From: Takakia lepidozioides
Lineage: Eukaryota > Streptophyta > Takakiopsida > Takakiales > Takakiaceae
Assembly: GCA_030704615.1 (NCBI GenBank)
Contig: CM060732.1
Coordinates: 15,376,001-15,440,000, forward strand
Direction of reading: 5' to 3'
DNA: 64,000 nt
The first letter of the stretch is position 1; every line of letters starts with the position of its first letter. The translations under genes were made by a program, and so were the position numbers. Below the pieces are notes generated by a model. It saw nothing but the letters and a program-made list of their open reading frames with translations. It was not told the origin of the DNA and did no database searches. Positions 11,000-21,123 of the stretch are shown here, in pieces.

Positions 11000-13310
11000 C
11001 CCCGAATGGAAATTCGGCACCCAATATCCAACAGGGGCCGCACGGATGAAGTCGTCTGGGGCAGAGATGCCGGCACCTGTCCGACAGAGAACATCCCCCG
11101 GACGGAAATTCAGCGCCGAATTTCCATTCGGATCCCCCCAAAGGAAGTCCTGTCGGGGGGTCAGGCCGAAAACTGGCCGACATAAAAACCTACGCGGATG
11201 GAAAAACGGCGCCGAATTTCCATACGAGGCCTTTCGGATGCAGTCGGCTCGGGGGAAAGGCCGCCATCTGGCCCTCACATTACAACCCCCGGACGGAAAT
11301 TCGGCACCGAATATACAACAGGGGAAGCCCGGATGAAGTCGCCTCGGGCGCAGAGGCCGACACGTGTGCGACAGAGAACATCCCCTGGATGAAGATTCGG
11401 CGCCGAATTTCCATCCGGGCCCCCCCAAAGGAAGTCGTGTTGGGGGGTCAGGCCGAAAACTGGCCGGCATAAAAACATCCCCAGATGGAAAAACGGCGCC
11501 GAATTTCCATCCGGGGCGGTTCGGATGCAGTTGGGGAGGGGGGAGAGGCCGGCACCTGGCCGTCACATTTCAACCCCCGGACGGAAATTCGGCACCGAAT
11601 ATCCAACAGGGGACGCCCGGATGAAGTCGCCTCGGGCGTATAGACCGGCACGTGTTCGACAGAGAGCATCCCCTGGATGGAGATTCGGCGCCGAATTTCC
11701 ATCCGGGCCCCCCCAAAGGAAGTCGTGTCGGGGGGTCAGACCGAAAACTGGCCGACATAAAAACCTACCCAGATGGAAAAACGGCGCCGAATTTCAATCC
11801 GGGGCCGTTCCAATGCAGTCGGGGAGGGGGGAGAGGCCGGCACCTGGCCGCCATATTTCAACCCCCGGACGGAAATTCAGCACCGAATATCCAACAGAGC
11901 GGCGGAGAGGCCGGCACCTCTCCGACAGAGACCATCCCCCGGATAGAAATTCGGCGCCGAATTTCCATCAGGGCCCCCTCAAAGGAAGTCGTAAAAACCT
12001 CCCCAGATGGAAAAACGGCGCCGAATTTCCATTCGGGGCCGTTCCAATGCAGTCGGGGAGGGGGGAGAGGCCGGCACCTGGCCGTCATATTTCAACCCCC
12101 GGACGGAAATTCGGCACCGAATATCCAACAGAGCGGCGGAGAGGCCGGCACCTCTCCGACAGAGACCATCCCCCGGATGGAAATTCGGCGCCGAATTTTC
12201 ATCGGGGCCCCCTCAAAGGAAGTCGTAAAAACCTCCCCAGATGGAAAAACGGCGCCGAATTTCCATCCGGGGCCGTTCCAATGCAGTCGGGGAGGGGGGA
12301 GAGGCCGGCACCTGGCCGTCATATTTCAACCCCCGGACGGAAATTCGGAACCGAATATCCAACAGAGCGGCGGAGAGGCCGGCACCCTCTCCGACAGAGA
12401 CCATCCCCCGGATGGAAATTCGGCGCCGAATTTCCATCGGGGCCCCCTCAAAGGAAGTCGCAGAAACCTCCCAGAATGGAAAAACGGCGCCGAATTTCCG
12501 TCCGAGGCTGTTCCGATTTGCCTCTAGCAGTCAAGGATTCCAAGAAAAACGTGTCTACAAGTGCACTTCAGCCACAAAACAAACAGTTAGGTTTGTTTTT
12601 CTCCGAAAAATCAATCCGACACGCTCAGAATTACCTGTAGGAAGGTAATTCAGCACTCAGAATTACCTGCAGGAAGGTAATCCAGCGATCAGAATTACCT
12701 GCAGGAAGGTAATTCAGCGCTTCGAAATACCTGGCGAATGGAAATTCGGCGCCGAATATCCATACGCCAGCGATCCGACTTACCTGCTGGATGGAAATTC
12801 GGCGCCGGATCTCCATCCATCCGCTCTCCGCCCAACCTCGCGGATGGAAATCCGGCCCCGGATTTCCATCCATCCGCCTCCAAATTACCTGCTTGAGGGA
12901 AATTTCGCGCGCCGTCCTACCTGCGCGGATGGAAATCCGGCGCCGGATTTCCATCCATCCGCTTCTGAATTACCTGCGTGAGGGAAATTTGGCGCGCCGC
13001 CCTACCTGCGCGGATGGAAATCCGGCGCCGGATTTCCATCCATCCGCTTCTGAATTACCTGCGTGAGGGAAATTTGGCGCGCCGCCCTACCTGCGCGGAT
13101 GGAAATCCGGCGCCGGATTTCCATCTATCCGCTTCTGAATTACCTGCGTGAGGGAAATTTCGCGCACCGCCCTACCTTGCTGGATGGAAATTCGGCGCTG
13201 AATTTCCATCCTGCTGCGCTCCGAATTACCTGCAGGATGGAAATCCGGCGCCGGAATTCCATCGTGCAGCGCTCCGAATTACCTCTACGTTGGAAATTCC
13301 GGGCCTCTTT
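11000..13310. repeat. palindrome array 3 (GAAATTCGGCGCCGAATTTC)
   Basis: About 35 palindromes with arms GGAAATTCGG and CCGAATTTCC centred on GGCGCC, less often GGCACC. Left part (11000-12520): a higher-order unit of about 290 and then 234 bases, marked by AACCTCCCCAGATGGAAAAA. Middle (12640-12720): short AATTACCTGCAGGAAGGT repeats. Right part (12900-13190): an 83-84 base unit with GGCGCCGG centres. The array separates the minus-strand MULE (8398-10701) from the plus-strand methyltransferase-like gene (13521-18001). Long open frames on both strands here are repeat artefacts. Confidence 0.95.
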
Positions 13311-13520
13311 CCGTCGATTTTCATCCGACATGGAGGGCTTCATCCGACATTTAATTGCGCAGTTGGGCAATAAATGTCCACCGCCGTCGGTTTTCATTCG
13401 GGCTGGCGACACATGGCTTCCTGGATACGTACCCTAAATCTCATGCTAATCTTGGCTTAACATGCTATTCGAGGCATGTACCCCAAAAACGGAGATCTTT
13501 TTCCATTTTGGCTGGGACTT

Positions 13521-16500
13521 ATGCCGCCTGAAGGGCGTGGCTCTCCTGAGAGAGACCTCACATCCAGACCGCGGCGGAAGTTGAAAGCTCTGTACTACGG
13601 ACGACGGCCAATCTCTCGCATGGCCAAACTGAAGCTCCAGCAGGAGATTCCAGTGTCTTGCTCACAACCCGCACCAACTGAAGCCGAGTACTCTCAGGCA
13701 AGCCACTTCTGCTTTCGCTTTGTTCGATTTCTTTTTTGCTTTCGCTTTGTTGCCTCGCTTTGTTTTTGCATCTTCATCCTGGCTTCGCTGGATGAGTGAA
13801 CTTTAGATAGTTGAGTGAACCTTAGATTGTTTGCAATGCGTGTGCAAATCCGGCAGCTCTGGAGAAGGCTGTTTGTGCATGTCATTCTCAGGCAATGGTT
13901 GCATTTGTTTTCATTGTTGTTGCATGGCTCTCCATACTTCCTAAACTTGTTATGTTTTCATTTTTGTTACACGATTGTTGCTATGGTGGTTGCGCTGCTC
14001 GTTGCGATGCTGGTTTTTGCACCGATGTTGGTTTTCACGATTTTTGGGAATGACAGAGTGACGACGAGCCCGGCACGCTGGTGGTATCATCGACAGCTCC
14101 AACTCATCGCATGTTTGAATCGCCCAACTTGGGGCGAGAGGGGAAACTTAAACCTTTTGTTGGTGGACGGGAGGACTTGCAACGAGAGTACGACAGAATA
14201 GGCATTGGGGAGGTTGGTGCAGGCGGCATGGCAGGTGAAGGGCGTGAGGACATGAGGACAGCAGATCCGGCAATGGAGGTTGTTTATGCACATGCAGTAG
14301 GGCCCGCCCACGCAAAGAAAAAGAAGAAAGCTAAGCACATGCAATCCCCGGCGAGAGAGCCGTCACGGGCTGCGGAGGGGGGAGTGAGCAGTGCGCGCGA
14401 GGGTGTCAGTTCGCCTCAATCAAAGGTGGTCGTCCTGGAGGGCTCCCCTGCTGCTAGCCCTAGTAAGAAACAGAAAGCCCGTGAGAGGGCAAAAGAGAGG
14501 GCAAAAGAACAGACGAGACAGAATGCTAGCCAGGAGGAAAGAGAAAAGGCGTGACTATGTGACGAGGTACTTTCTGCTCTACAAAACCAACCTATTCTTT
14601 CGGGAGATAGCAGATGCTCGCCGGAGCCACGAGTTCACCAACCAGCCGAACGCGGACAAAGCAGCAATGCGCCTTCTGTACAGGTACATACGCGCTGCCT
14701 TTCTTTCAAGTCCTTGCATTTCAGGATGTTAGAGGCCTCATGTGGTGTTAGGGAAAATGGCGCCGAATTTCCAGTCAGGGCTCCGAAAATGGCTAAGTCC
14801 CTAGACTGGCTGGCCCTGAACTAGAAATTCGGCGCCATTTTCCAGTTCCAGGCCCTATTGCCGTTCAGGGACTTGGCCATTTTCGGGCTAAGTCCCTAGA
14901 CTGGCTGGCCCCGAACTAGAAATTCGGCGCCATTTTCCAGTTCCAGGCCCTATTGCCGTTCAGGGACTTGGCCATTTTCGGGCTAAGTCCCTAGACTGGC
15001 GGGCCCCGAACTGGAAATTCGGCGCCATTTTCCAGTTCTAGGCCCTATTGCCGTTCAGGGACTTGGCCATTTTCGGGCTAAGTCCCTAGACTGGCGGGCC
15101 CCGAACTGGAAATTCGGCGCCATTTTCCAGTTCTAGGCCCTATTGTCGTTCAGGGACTTCGCCATTTTCGGGCTAAGTCCCTAGACTGGCGGGCCCCGAA
15201 CTGGAAATTCGGCGCCATTTTCCAGTTCTAGGCCCTATTGCCGTTCAGGGACTTAGCCATTTTCGGGCTAAGTCCCTAGGGTGGCTGGCCCTGAACTGGA
15301 AATTCGGCGCCATTTTCCAGTTCTAGGCCCTATTGCCGTTCAGGGACTACCATTTTCGGGCTAAGCCCCTAGGGTGGCTCGCCCTGAACTGGAAATTCGG
15401 CGCCATTTTTCCAGTTCTAGGCCCTATTGCGGTTCTGGGACTTAGCCATCTTCGGGCCAAACCGGGAAAAATGGCGCCGAATTTCCAGTTCAGGGCTCCC
15501 AAGATGGCTAAGTCCCTAGGGTGGCAGTCACCGAAAACCGAAATTCGGCGCCATTTTTCCATTTCTAGGCCCACTCACATCCGCCCCAACCTGGGAAAAT
15601 GGTGCCGAATATGCATTTCAGGGACCTCATTGTGTTTTCATGAATGCAGGTACTGCAAGTTCTCCCTTTTGGAGAAAGGTCATCTGTCTTTCGAGCCACC
15701 ATTCTTCCTGGCATGGAGGAACCCTGGGGCTAACTCCATGTACACTGACGATATTGTGAAGGAGTGGCATCTGGAACATTTGCGTGATTGCCCTTGGTAT
15801 GTGGACCTTCCGCCCGACTCGCTCGACCCATCCGAGTTTCAATTGGAGCTGGATGCTGAATTCCGACGAAACCGGGCTCCGCTGCCTCCGTTGGGTGCAA
15901 AAGAGGCAAAAGCGCTTGCGAACTCCAGGAAAGCGGCAGAGCTTGCTCAGGCAGGAATTCAGGAGAAATTGCATGAGAAGAGTAAAGGCCAAAGGAAAAG
16001 GACAAGGAAACAAATGAGTGCAGTAACACCCAAAAATAAAAAAAACCATCGAGGCATCGGAGGAGGCGCAGGAGGGGACCCAAGAGAGTGACTCGGACGA
16101 CGACTTTGTTCAAGGTCCTACGAGTGCTGTTGCTCCTACTCAGTCACTGGTCGTCCGGGTTCCCAAGTCAGTTCGGAGTGGGACTGGCTCTGCCAAGAAG
16201 TTGGCATTTGAGGGCGAGCCTACACGGCGGTATTTGGCGGTGACGTTTACGCACAGGCCAAAGCTAGAACCTCCAACCATCATCCAATGCATCAATGAGA
16301 GCTTCCTTGACACTCTCGCTGCCAGGGCGAAGAAGGTGGCACACAGCAAGTCTCTGGCGGAGCAGAAGGGGAAAGCCAAGAAGAGGGCTCGCGGTATAGA
16401 GCCTAAAGACACCCCTGGTTTTGAAGCCATGATGGAATTCTTCACGGCTGTGAGCACGAATTGCAAGAGCGCTCGGGGGGGGGTTGAGGTGGAGAGAGCT

Positions 16501-18001
16501 TGCGACATGATTCTCCTCGACATTCCAAATGGGGAGCTGCTGGAGGGCCTGGATGGTGTGCCCACCTGGAACAGGTTTACTGAGGACTACTGGAAAGCCG
16601 GGTTTGGGCTGGCGGGGATGCTTCTGGATGACGGTGGATGTGTGGTTGTCCTTGCCACGAGAGGGAAGACCACAAAGAATGCGGTGGCAAGGTGGACACC
16701 GAAAAGTGTCACCCCAGTCCTCCTCAGAAAATGGTTCTGCATCAGTACACAGGGGTTGCGAACAGAGGGCCAAAGTGTAAGTTATCAATCTATTGCATTC
16801 ACTTCATATTGTGGTGTATGTTAAGTAGACCCTGGAGTTGATCCCTTCTTTGTTGGATGTGCAGACATTGGTGTTTGAGGCATATTGCTTTGTGAAGAGA
16901 GGGTCTACGTTCAAATTCCGCAACGATGGTCGTCTTGTTGATGCCGCTGTGGACCCTGTAACCTACGATGTCCTCTACAACTATGTGCCCCACTCCAGTA
17001 TGCCGAAGGACACAAAGACATGCAAACTGTGGCGGTACAGCCGGACCTGGAGCCCTGCTTTCATCCAAACCCTCATGGAGACGTGCTCGGATGTCCAAGG
17101 GCGGATTCTGGACCTCACATGCGGCACGGGTAAGCCTTCACGTGCTCAGTTTGTCCCCTGGCCCGCTTGCAATTGCATGCCGCAAGCTATTAACCGCCCG
17201 CTTTGTTCCTTAGGTGCTTCAATGTGGGCAGGGACGTTGTCCGACAGGCATGTGTTCGCCTTAAAGCCAGATACTGCCCTCCACAACTCGGAACTTGCAG
17301 CGGCTGAACGTCTGCCGAAAGAGGAAGAGGCATCCTCGGAGGATGAGGAAAAATCCGAGAAGGAGCAGGGGGAGGAAGTTGGGATCGAGGCCGAGGAGCC
17401 CCCGGTTTACGAGTGAGTGGTGGCATTGTAAGTTGCCTCTAGATTTCGTGAGGCACCTCCCTCCGCTCTCTTATTTCATTGAAAACCCTTTCTGGTTGTG
17501 CTGGTATTGACATTCTTGAAGTGGATTTGTTCTTACTGTAGGATGCCAAGTACTGCCGGAGGGACGTCTACACCGGAGTTCATGGGCAGGAGGAACGTGC
17601 CTTTTTTTGCCAGGGGGGATTTCATGCCTAGTCCAGAAATGGAGTATATCCTTCCTACTTATGCTGCCTGGCTTGCTTCCGTGTCCATTAGGAGGTGTTC
17701 CGAACCTAGTCGTGTACAACAGATTTTAGACGAGGCAAGCCTCAAGAAAATGAAGATGAGGGAGGAGGCAGCAGCTATTAGAGCCCGTCGGGCTCATAGA
17801 TTTGTGTTGGATTCTGCTGAGGAAAGTGGGGGAGAAGAGGCAGAAGATTCCCAGGAGGTGAGGTGGACAGTCCCCCAAGGAGAGGACGACATTTTTGAGA
17901 GGCATACTGCAACCGATGCATCACAGAGCTCGGAGGATGGGGGGGATGAGGGGGATGAGGAAGAAGGTGGGGCAAGTTCCTCGGAGGGTGTAGGAGAGTA
18001 G
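13521..18001 (+). pseudogene. array-linked accessory gene with beta-class amino-methyltransferase-like domain
   Basis: Exons I infer: 13521-13697 (ATG; RRKLKALYYGRRP), an exon ending at 14683 (start uncertain, about 14050-14150; KVVVLEGS, then Lys/Arg-rich, then RDYVTRYFLLYKTNLFF), 15650-16776, 16865-17129, 17214-17412 and 17542-18001. The reading phase joins correctly at the last four introns. Residues near 16510 read CDMILLDIPNG, in the place of the DPPY motif IV. After the splice at 17129/17214 the protein reads ILDLTCGTGGASMWA and VFALKPD, which is motif I. The IV-before-I order is that of beta-class N4/N6 amino-methyltransferases. The catalytic aromatic of DPPY is Asn here, so activity is doubtful. 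One-base shifts near 14540 and in an A-run at about 16035 break the frame. A strongly acidic tail ends at TAG 18001. Exons 1-2 resemble the ParB-like gene at 57111. Not certain: the domain could be a non-catalytic Rossmann relative. Confidence 0.65.
14755..15625. repeat. intronic palindrome/tandem array 4, 95-base period
   Basis: At least seven tandem units of 95 bases (GGCGCC at 14831, 14926, 15021 and so on). Each holds an imperfect palindrome with arms GGAAATTCGGCGCC and GGCGCCATTTTCC, plus a second inverted pair, TTAGCCATTTTCGG/AAATGGCTAAG. The array fills the intron 14684-15649 of the methyltransferase-like gene; both splice sites (GTACAT and TGAATGCAG) lie just outside it. The GGCGCC core links it to arrays 2 and 3. 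Confidence 0.9.
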
Positions 18002-18064
18002 TGCCCATTCCGGCTATGACAGTTAGAACACACTTGTATAGACGTGGCTTGCCACAAAATTTGC

Positions 18065-18070
18065 AATAAA
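18065..18070 (+). terminator. polyadenylation signal of the methyltransferase-like gene
   Basis: AATAAA lies 64 bases after the TAG at 18001. No other coding sequence follows directly, so this is a plausible 3' end signal. Confidence 0.4.
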
Positions 18071-19390
18071 ATGTTGCATTTCAAGTCCACTGGTGCCACA
18101 TTCCAACTTCACATGACCCTATTTCCGTGCCTCCTAACCCTAAGGTCTATGTTGGCAAAAGCCTTCTCCAGGTTCTGAGTTTTATGTATCCCTGAGGTGT
18201 CTCATGAATCTTTGCATTGACCGGTGCTCTTACTTGTACTAAATGGTTCATTGAAACAGCCAGGCATACAATTCGACCTTAATTAGAGGAGCACTTTAGA
18301 CCAGCTTTGTTATTAAGCATCATGTGTTGGTGCTTGTTTTTCCAGATGGTCTGAGTAGATGAAACATGCATGTACTACATAACTCTAAGAGACTTAAACT
18401 GCAGTATGTCAACTTTCTATCCTCGAGTTCTAAGTTTCAACACAGGAGAAAGCTACTCTGAAATGGAGCCCTCAGCTGAGCCAGGCAAGTCATCTGCAGT
18501 AGTTCCCTTGTGTACATTGGTTGAGAAACGTCCAGTTGGTTCTATTCTTGGGGAAGCGCACTGAAAAACCGGGTGTTGGAGAAAAAGTTGTACATCCTTT
18601 GTTGTAAGAGGCCTTCTTGGCTACGTATATTTATGTAGGTGACTACTTAACCGTAACATGCTTTTGTTTTGTTTTTGCAGCAAACAAGCAAAGCTCCTGA
18701 TCCAGTGGCCAATGTTGCAGCTAGCGGTGTTGTGGTAAATGATCTCGAACATGGTGATGCTGTCAAGGTAGGTGCCAATGGTTCAAACTCTTGTTGTGTG
18801 TTGAGATGCAACTCGTACCAATGCCTCATGCATTGTGAAGCAAGAATTGTCTGCACCGTTATGTACTTTATATTTCCGGCACCTATGTGAAAGTGGACAC
18901 ATGTGTCTGAGCCACTAACGATCGTAGTCATGGGCTATACAACTGTGATATCTCTATAGTGGATCATTAGTTCTCTTGTTTTTGCAGAAGTTTTCTGTGT
19001 CATGGAAAATACAGATGTAAAACTTAGAAGAAAATTATATCAACCGCTATTCCCCGTAAGGAAATGACCCGGGCCCTTGAAAAGCTTACTGGTTCAGTAC
19101 TGTCCCTAGGAGGCAAAGTCAAAATGTTTCTAGTTGCCTGCATGGCTCTACTGGCCCAGTCCATTTAAAGAACATGAAAGATAGGTGGATATGGATGATG
19201 TCATGGTTTTGTTTGTGATTAGTTAGAAATAGTTATTTCTAACTAATTAGGACATTATACATTTATATTTGTATTTTGTTGGCATTGGGACTTCATTTGG
19301 TTCCATGTGCCAAGTGAGGTGGCGAACCTCACTTGGAATGTGGGGAGGTTATATCCACTATGCTTCTCAAAATTTCCGTCCTCTCCTTGG
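18071..19390. other. non-coding stretch with one possible exon
   Basis: Mostly A/T-balanced sequence without a recognised gene. One segment, 18681-18768, is bounded by TTTTTGCAG and GTAGGT and reads QTSKAPDPVANVAASGVVVN in frame, so it could be a host exon. No homologue is recognised and no partner exons are clear. Confidence 0.25.
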
Positions 19391-19399
19391 GGGACTGTC

Positions 19400-19870
19400 A
19401 AGTGGATACACGGCAACGTTGTTTAGAGATGATAAGGAGGAATCCAGATGGTGCTGTAACTGCTCCTACTTTTACAGGAAGATTTGTCCATGCAAAGTTT
19501 GCGGAGGCAACAACCACCCAGTTCTGGTTCTGCAGGCACGACATTATGACTTACGTGTATGGAAAGCCCAAGTACGGCATACAAACAATGCCAGAGGCTC
19601 CCCCGGTGTGGCCGGTGGAACCAGGCTGCGATCTAAGTCAGGTTGAGGCCGACGCCCTTACCGCCGCAGGATTTCGGATGGTGCAACGCACTGACGTCCC
19701 CAGACAACCATTTCCGCTTCCACAGCCTCCACCACCGACCCCTATGAGAGCAAGAACAATGGGACCCGACAGCTCTAAGCATCCTACACACCGTTGGGGG
19801 AAACCGAAGAGGCGGCGACCTCCCTCAAAAGTGAATGAGACAATGATGGGGAATGCACTTCGGATGAACT
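19400..19870 (+). pseudogene. MULE transposase fragment (region before the SWIM finger)
   Basis: The reading frame (VDTRQRCLEMIRRNPDG ... QVEADALTAAGFRMVQRTD ... GKPKRRRPPSKVNET) is nearly identical to about 51800-51340 of the minus-strand MULE. It includes the Pro-rich linker and the basic, AT-hook-like KPKRRRPP. The fragment is cut at its 5' side near 19400 and at its 3' side exactly at 19870, where an LTR begins. The missing downstream bases (GTACAATCC...) are present in the copy at 51073-54736, so the LTR is younger than this MULE copy. Confidence 0.85.
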
Positions 19871-20228
19871 TGTCAAGTTAAATAAACACAATGTGAAACT
19901 AACTAGAATAAAACTAGTTATTTATATTTAACACTTGGATTTAGTTCAAGTGTTAAGTCAGGTGTCAAGTTTGAGCTTGACACCTGAACCATCTTATCTT
20001 CACGAGAGCGTCAGTCGCGCAGCTCATCTCTCTCGAGTTGAGCCTGCGCGACCGAGCTCCTTCATGCTTTAGAATCTGAGTGTGCTTATGTAGGGGTATA
20101 GGTTGTTGTGGGGTGGAGTCCCCATAGCTTGGGGTGCCCATGGCTCGACTATTATCTTAAAGAGTGATAGCGATGGATTTCATGTTTCTTGTGTTAAGAG
20201 TGTGTGTCCTTTAGCTTTCGTATCACGC
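19871..20228 (+). mobile_element. LTR-like unit, first of a tandem pair
   Basis: It begins TGTCAAGTTAAATAAACAC and carries short inverted segments (AACTAGAATAAAACTAGTT, TCAAGTTTGAGCTTGACACC). It ends at TATCAC, where a second, nearly identical copy starts, giving a 358-base period. A related but diverged unit lies at 49167. The TG start and its position as an insertion inside a MULE fragment favour an LTR, but the internal region and a matching partner end are not identified. Confidence 0.6.
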
Positions 20229-20700
20229 TGTCAAGTTAAATAAACACAGTGTGAAACTAACTAGAATAAAACTAGTTATTTGTATTTAACACTTGGATTT
20301 AGTTCAAGTGTTAAGTCAGGTGTCAAGTTTGAGCTTGACACCTGAACCATCTTATCTTCACGAGAGCGTCAGTCGCGCAGCTCATCTCTCTCGAGTTGAG
20401 CCTGCGCAACCGAGCTCCTTCATGCTTTAGAATCTGAGTGTGCTTATTTAGGGGTATAGGTTGTTGTGGGGTGGAGTCCCCATAGCTTGGGGTGCCCCTG
20501 GCTCGACTATTATCTTAAAGAGTGATAGCGATGGATTTCATTTTTCTTGTGTTAAGAGTGTGTGTCCTTTAGCTTTCGTATCACTCGAGAGAGATGAGCT
20601 TGTTTCTGTGAGTGCCAGAGGTGAGTTTAGTTTTAGCACTTGTGGTTTTTGTTTTGAACGTGAGAGAAGTAATTATTTGTGTTCAGGTAATTTTTAGTTA
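20229..20700 (+). mobile_element. LTR-like unit, second of the tandem pair, longer
   Basis: Same start as the unit at 19871, with few differences over 350 bases. It then continues through CTCGAGAGAGATGAGCTTG and a T-rich stretch to about 20700. The first copy lacks this extension, so the pair arose by tandem duplication, nested insertion or unequal recombination. The right boundary is uncertain. Confidence 0.55.
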
Positions 20701-20896
20701 AAAAGATGTAAGTTTGGCCACTGGAGCGATGGTTGGAAAGCGCGGTGAAGCCTTCTACTGTCTATCAGCGTTGTCATCGTGGTTGCCATCATAAGGCTGA
20801 CGGTGTGACGATGGCAGCGCCTTCCAGTGCCTAGGTTGAACGTATATGCCCGGAGCATACTGGTCACTGCCAACCTGTGCATTACGCGCCACCGCC

Positions 20897-21123
20897 GGTG
20901 CGGAAGCCGATGACGAAAGAATATCCTTCTTGCTGAAGGAGTTGGATGGTAAAGATATTACGGAGGTGATTGCTTCCGGCAGGGAAAAGTTTGCATCTGT
21001 GCCATCAGGCGGAGGCAGCGGCGGCGGTGTTGTGGTGACTTCCGCTGGTGGAGGTGGAGGTGCTGTTGCTGCACCTGCCGGAGAAAAGGAGGAAGCCAAG
21101 GAGGAGTCTGATGATGCCATGGG
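20897..21123 (+). pseudogene. RPP2: 60S acidic ribosomal protein P2 fragment
   Basis: The frame reads [20 protein letters not shown], then [20 protein letters not shown], a Gly/Ala-rich hinge and [12 protein letters not shown]. This is the C-terminal two thirds of cytosolic ribosomal stalk protein P2, which recruits translation factors to the large subunit. The conserved N-terminal helices are absent upstream, and the universal FSLFD-type end is replaced by unrelated sequence directly after DDAMG. It is therefore an exon-sized fragment rather than a working gene. Its place among MULE copies suggests gene-fragment capture as in Pack-MULEs, or a local pseudogene. Confidence 0.85.

Noticed and set aside
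11525-12640. Long ORF of 371 codons on the plus strand, with long minus-strand counterparts
   Set aside because: It is the palindrome array read through. The repeat unit happens to lack stops in several frames on both strands and gives recurring GAEFPSG/NSAPNF text. The same applies to ORFs in 5508-6600, 10872-11600, 31744-33320, 55000-56450 and 1028-1385.
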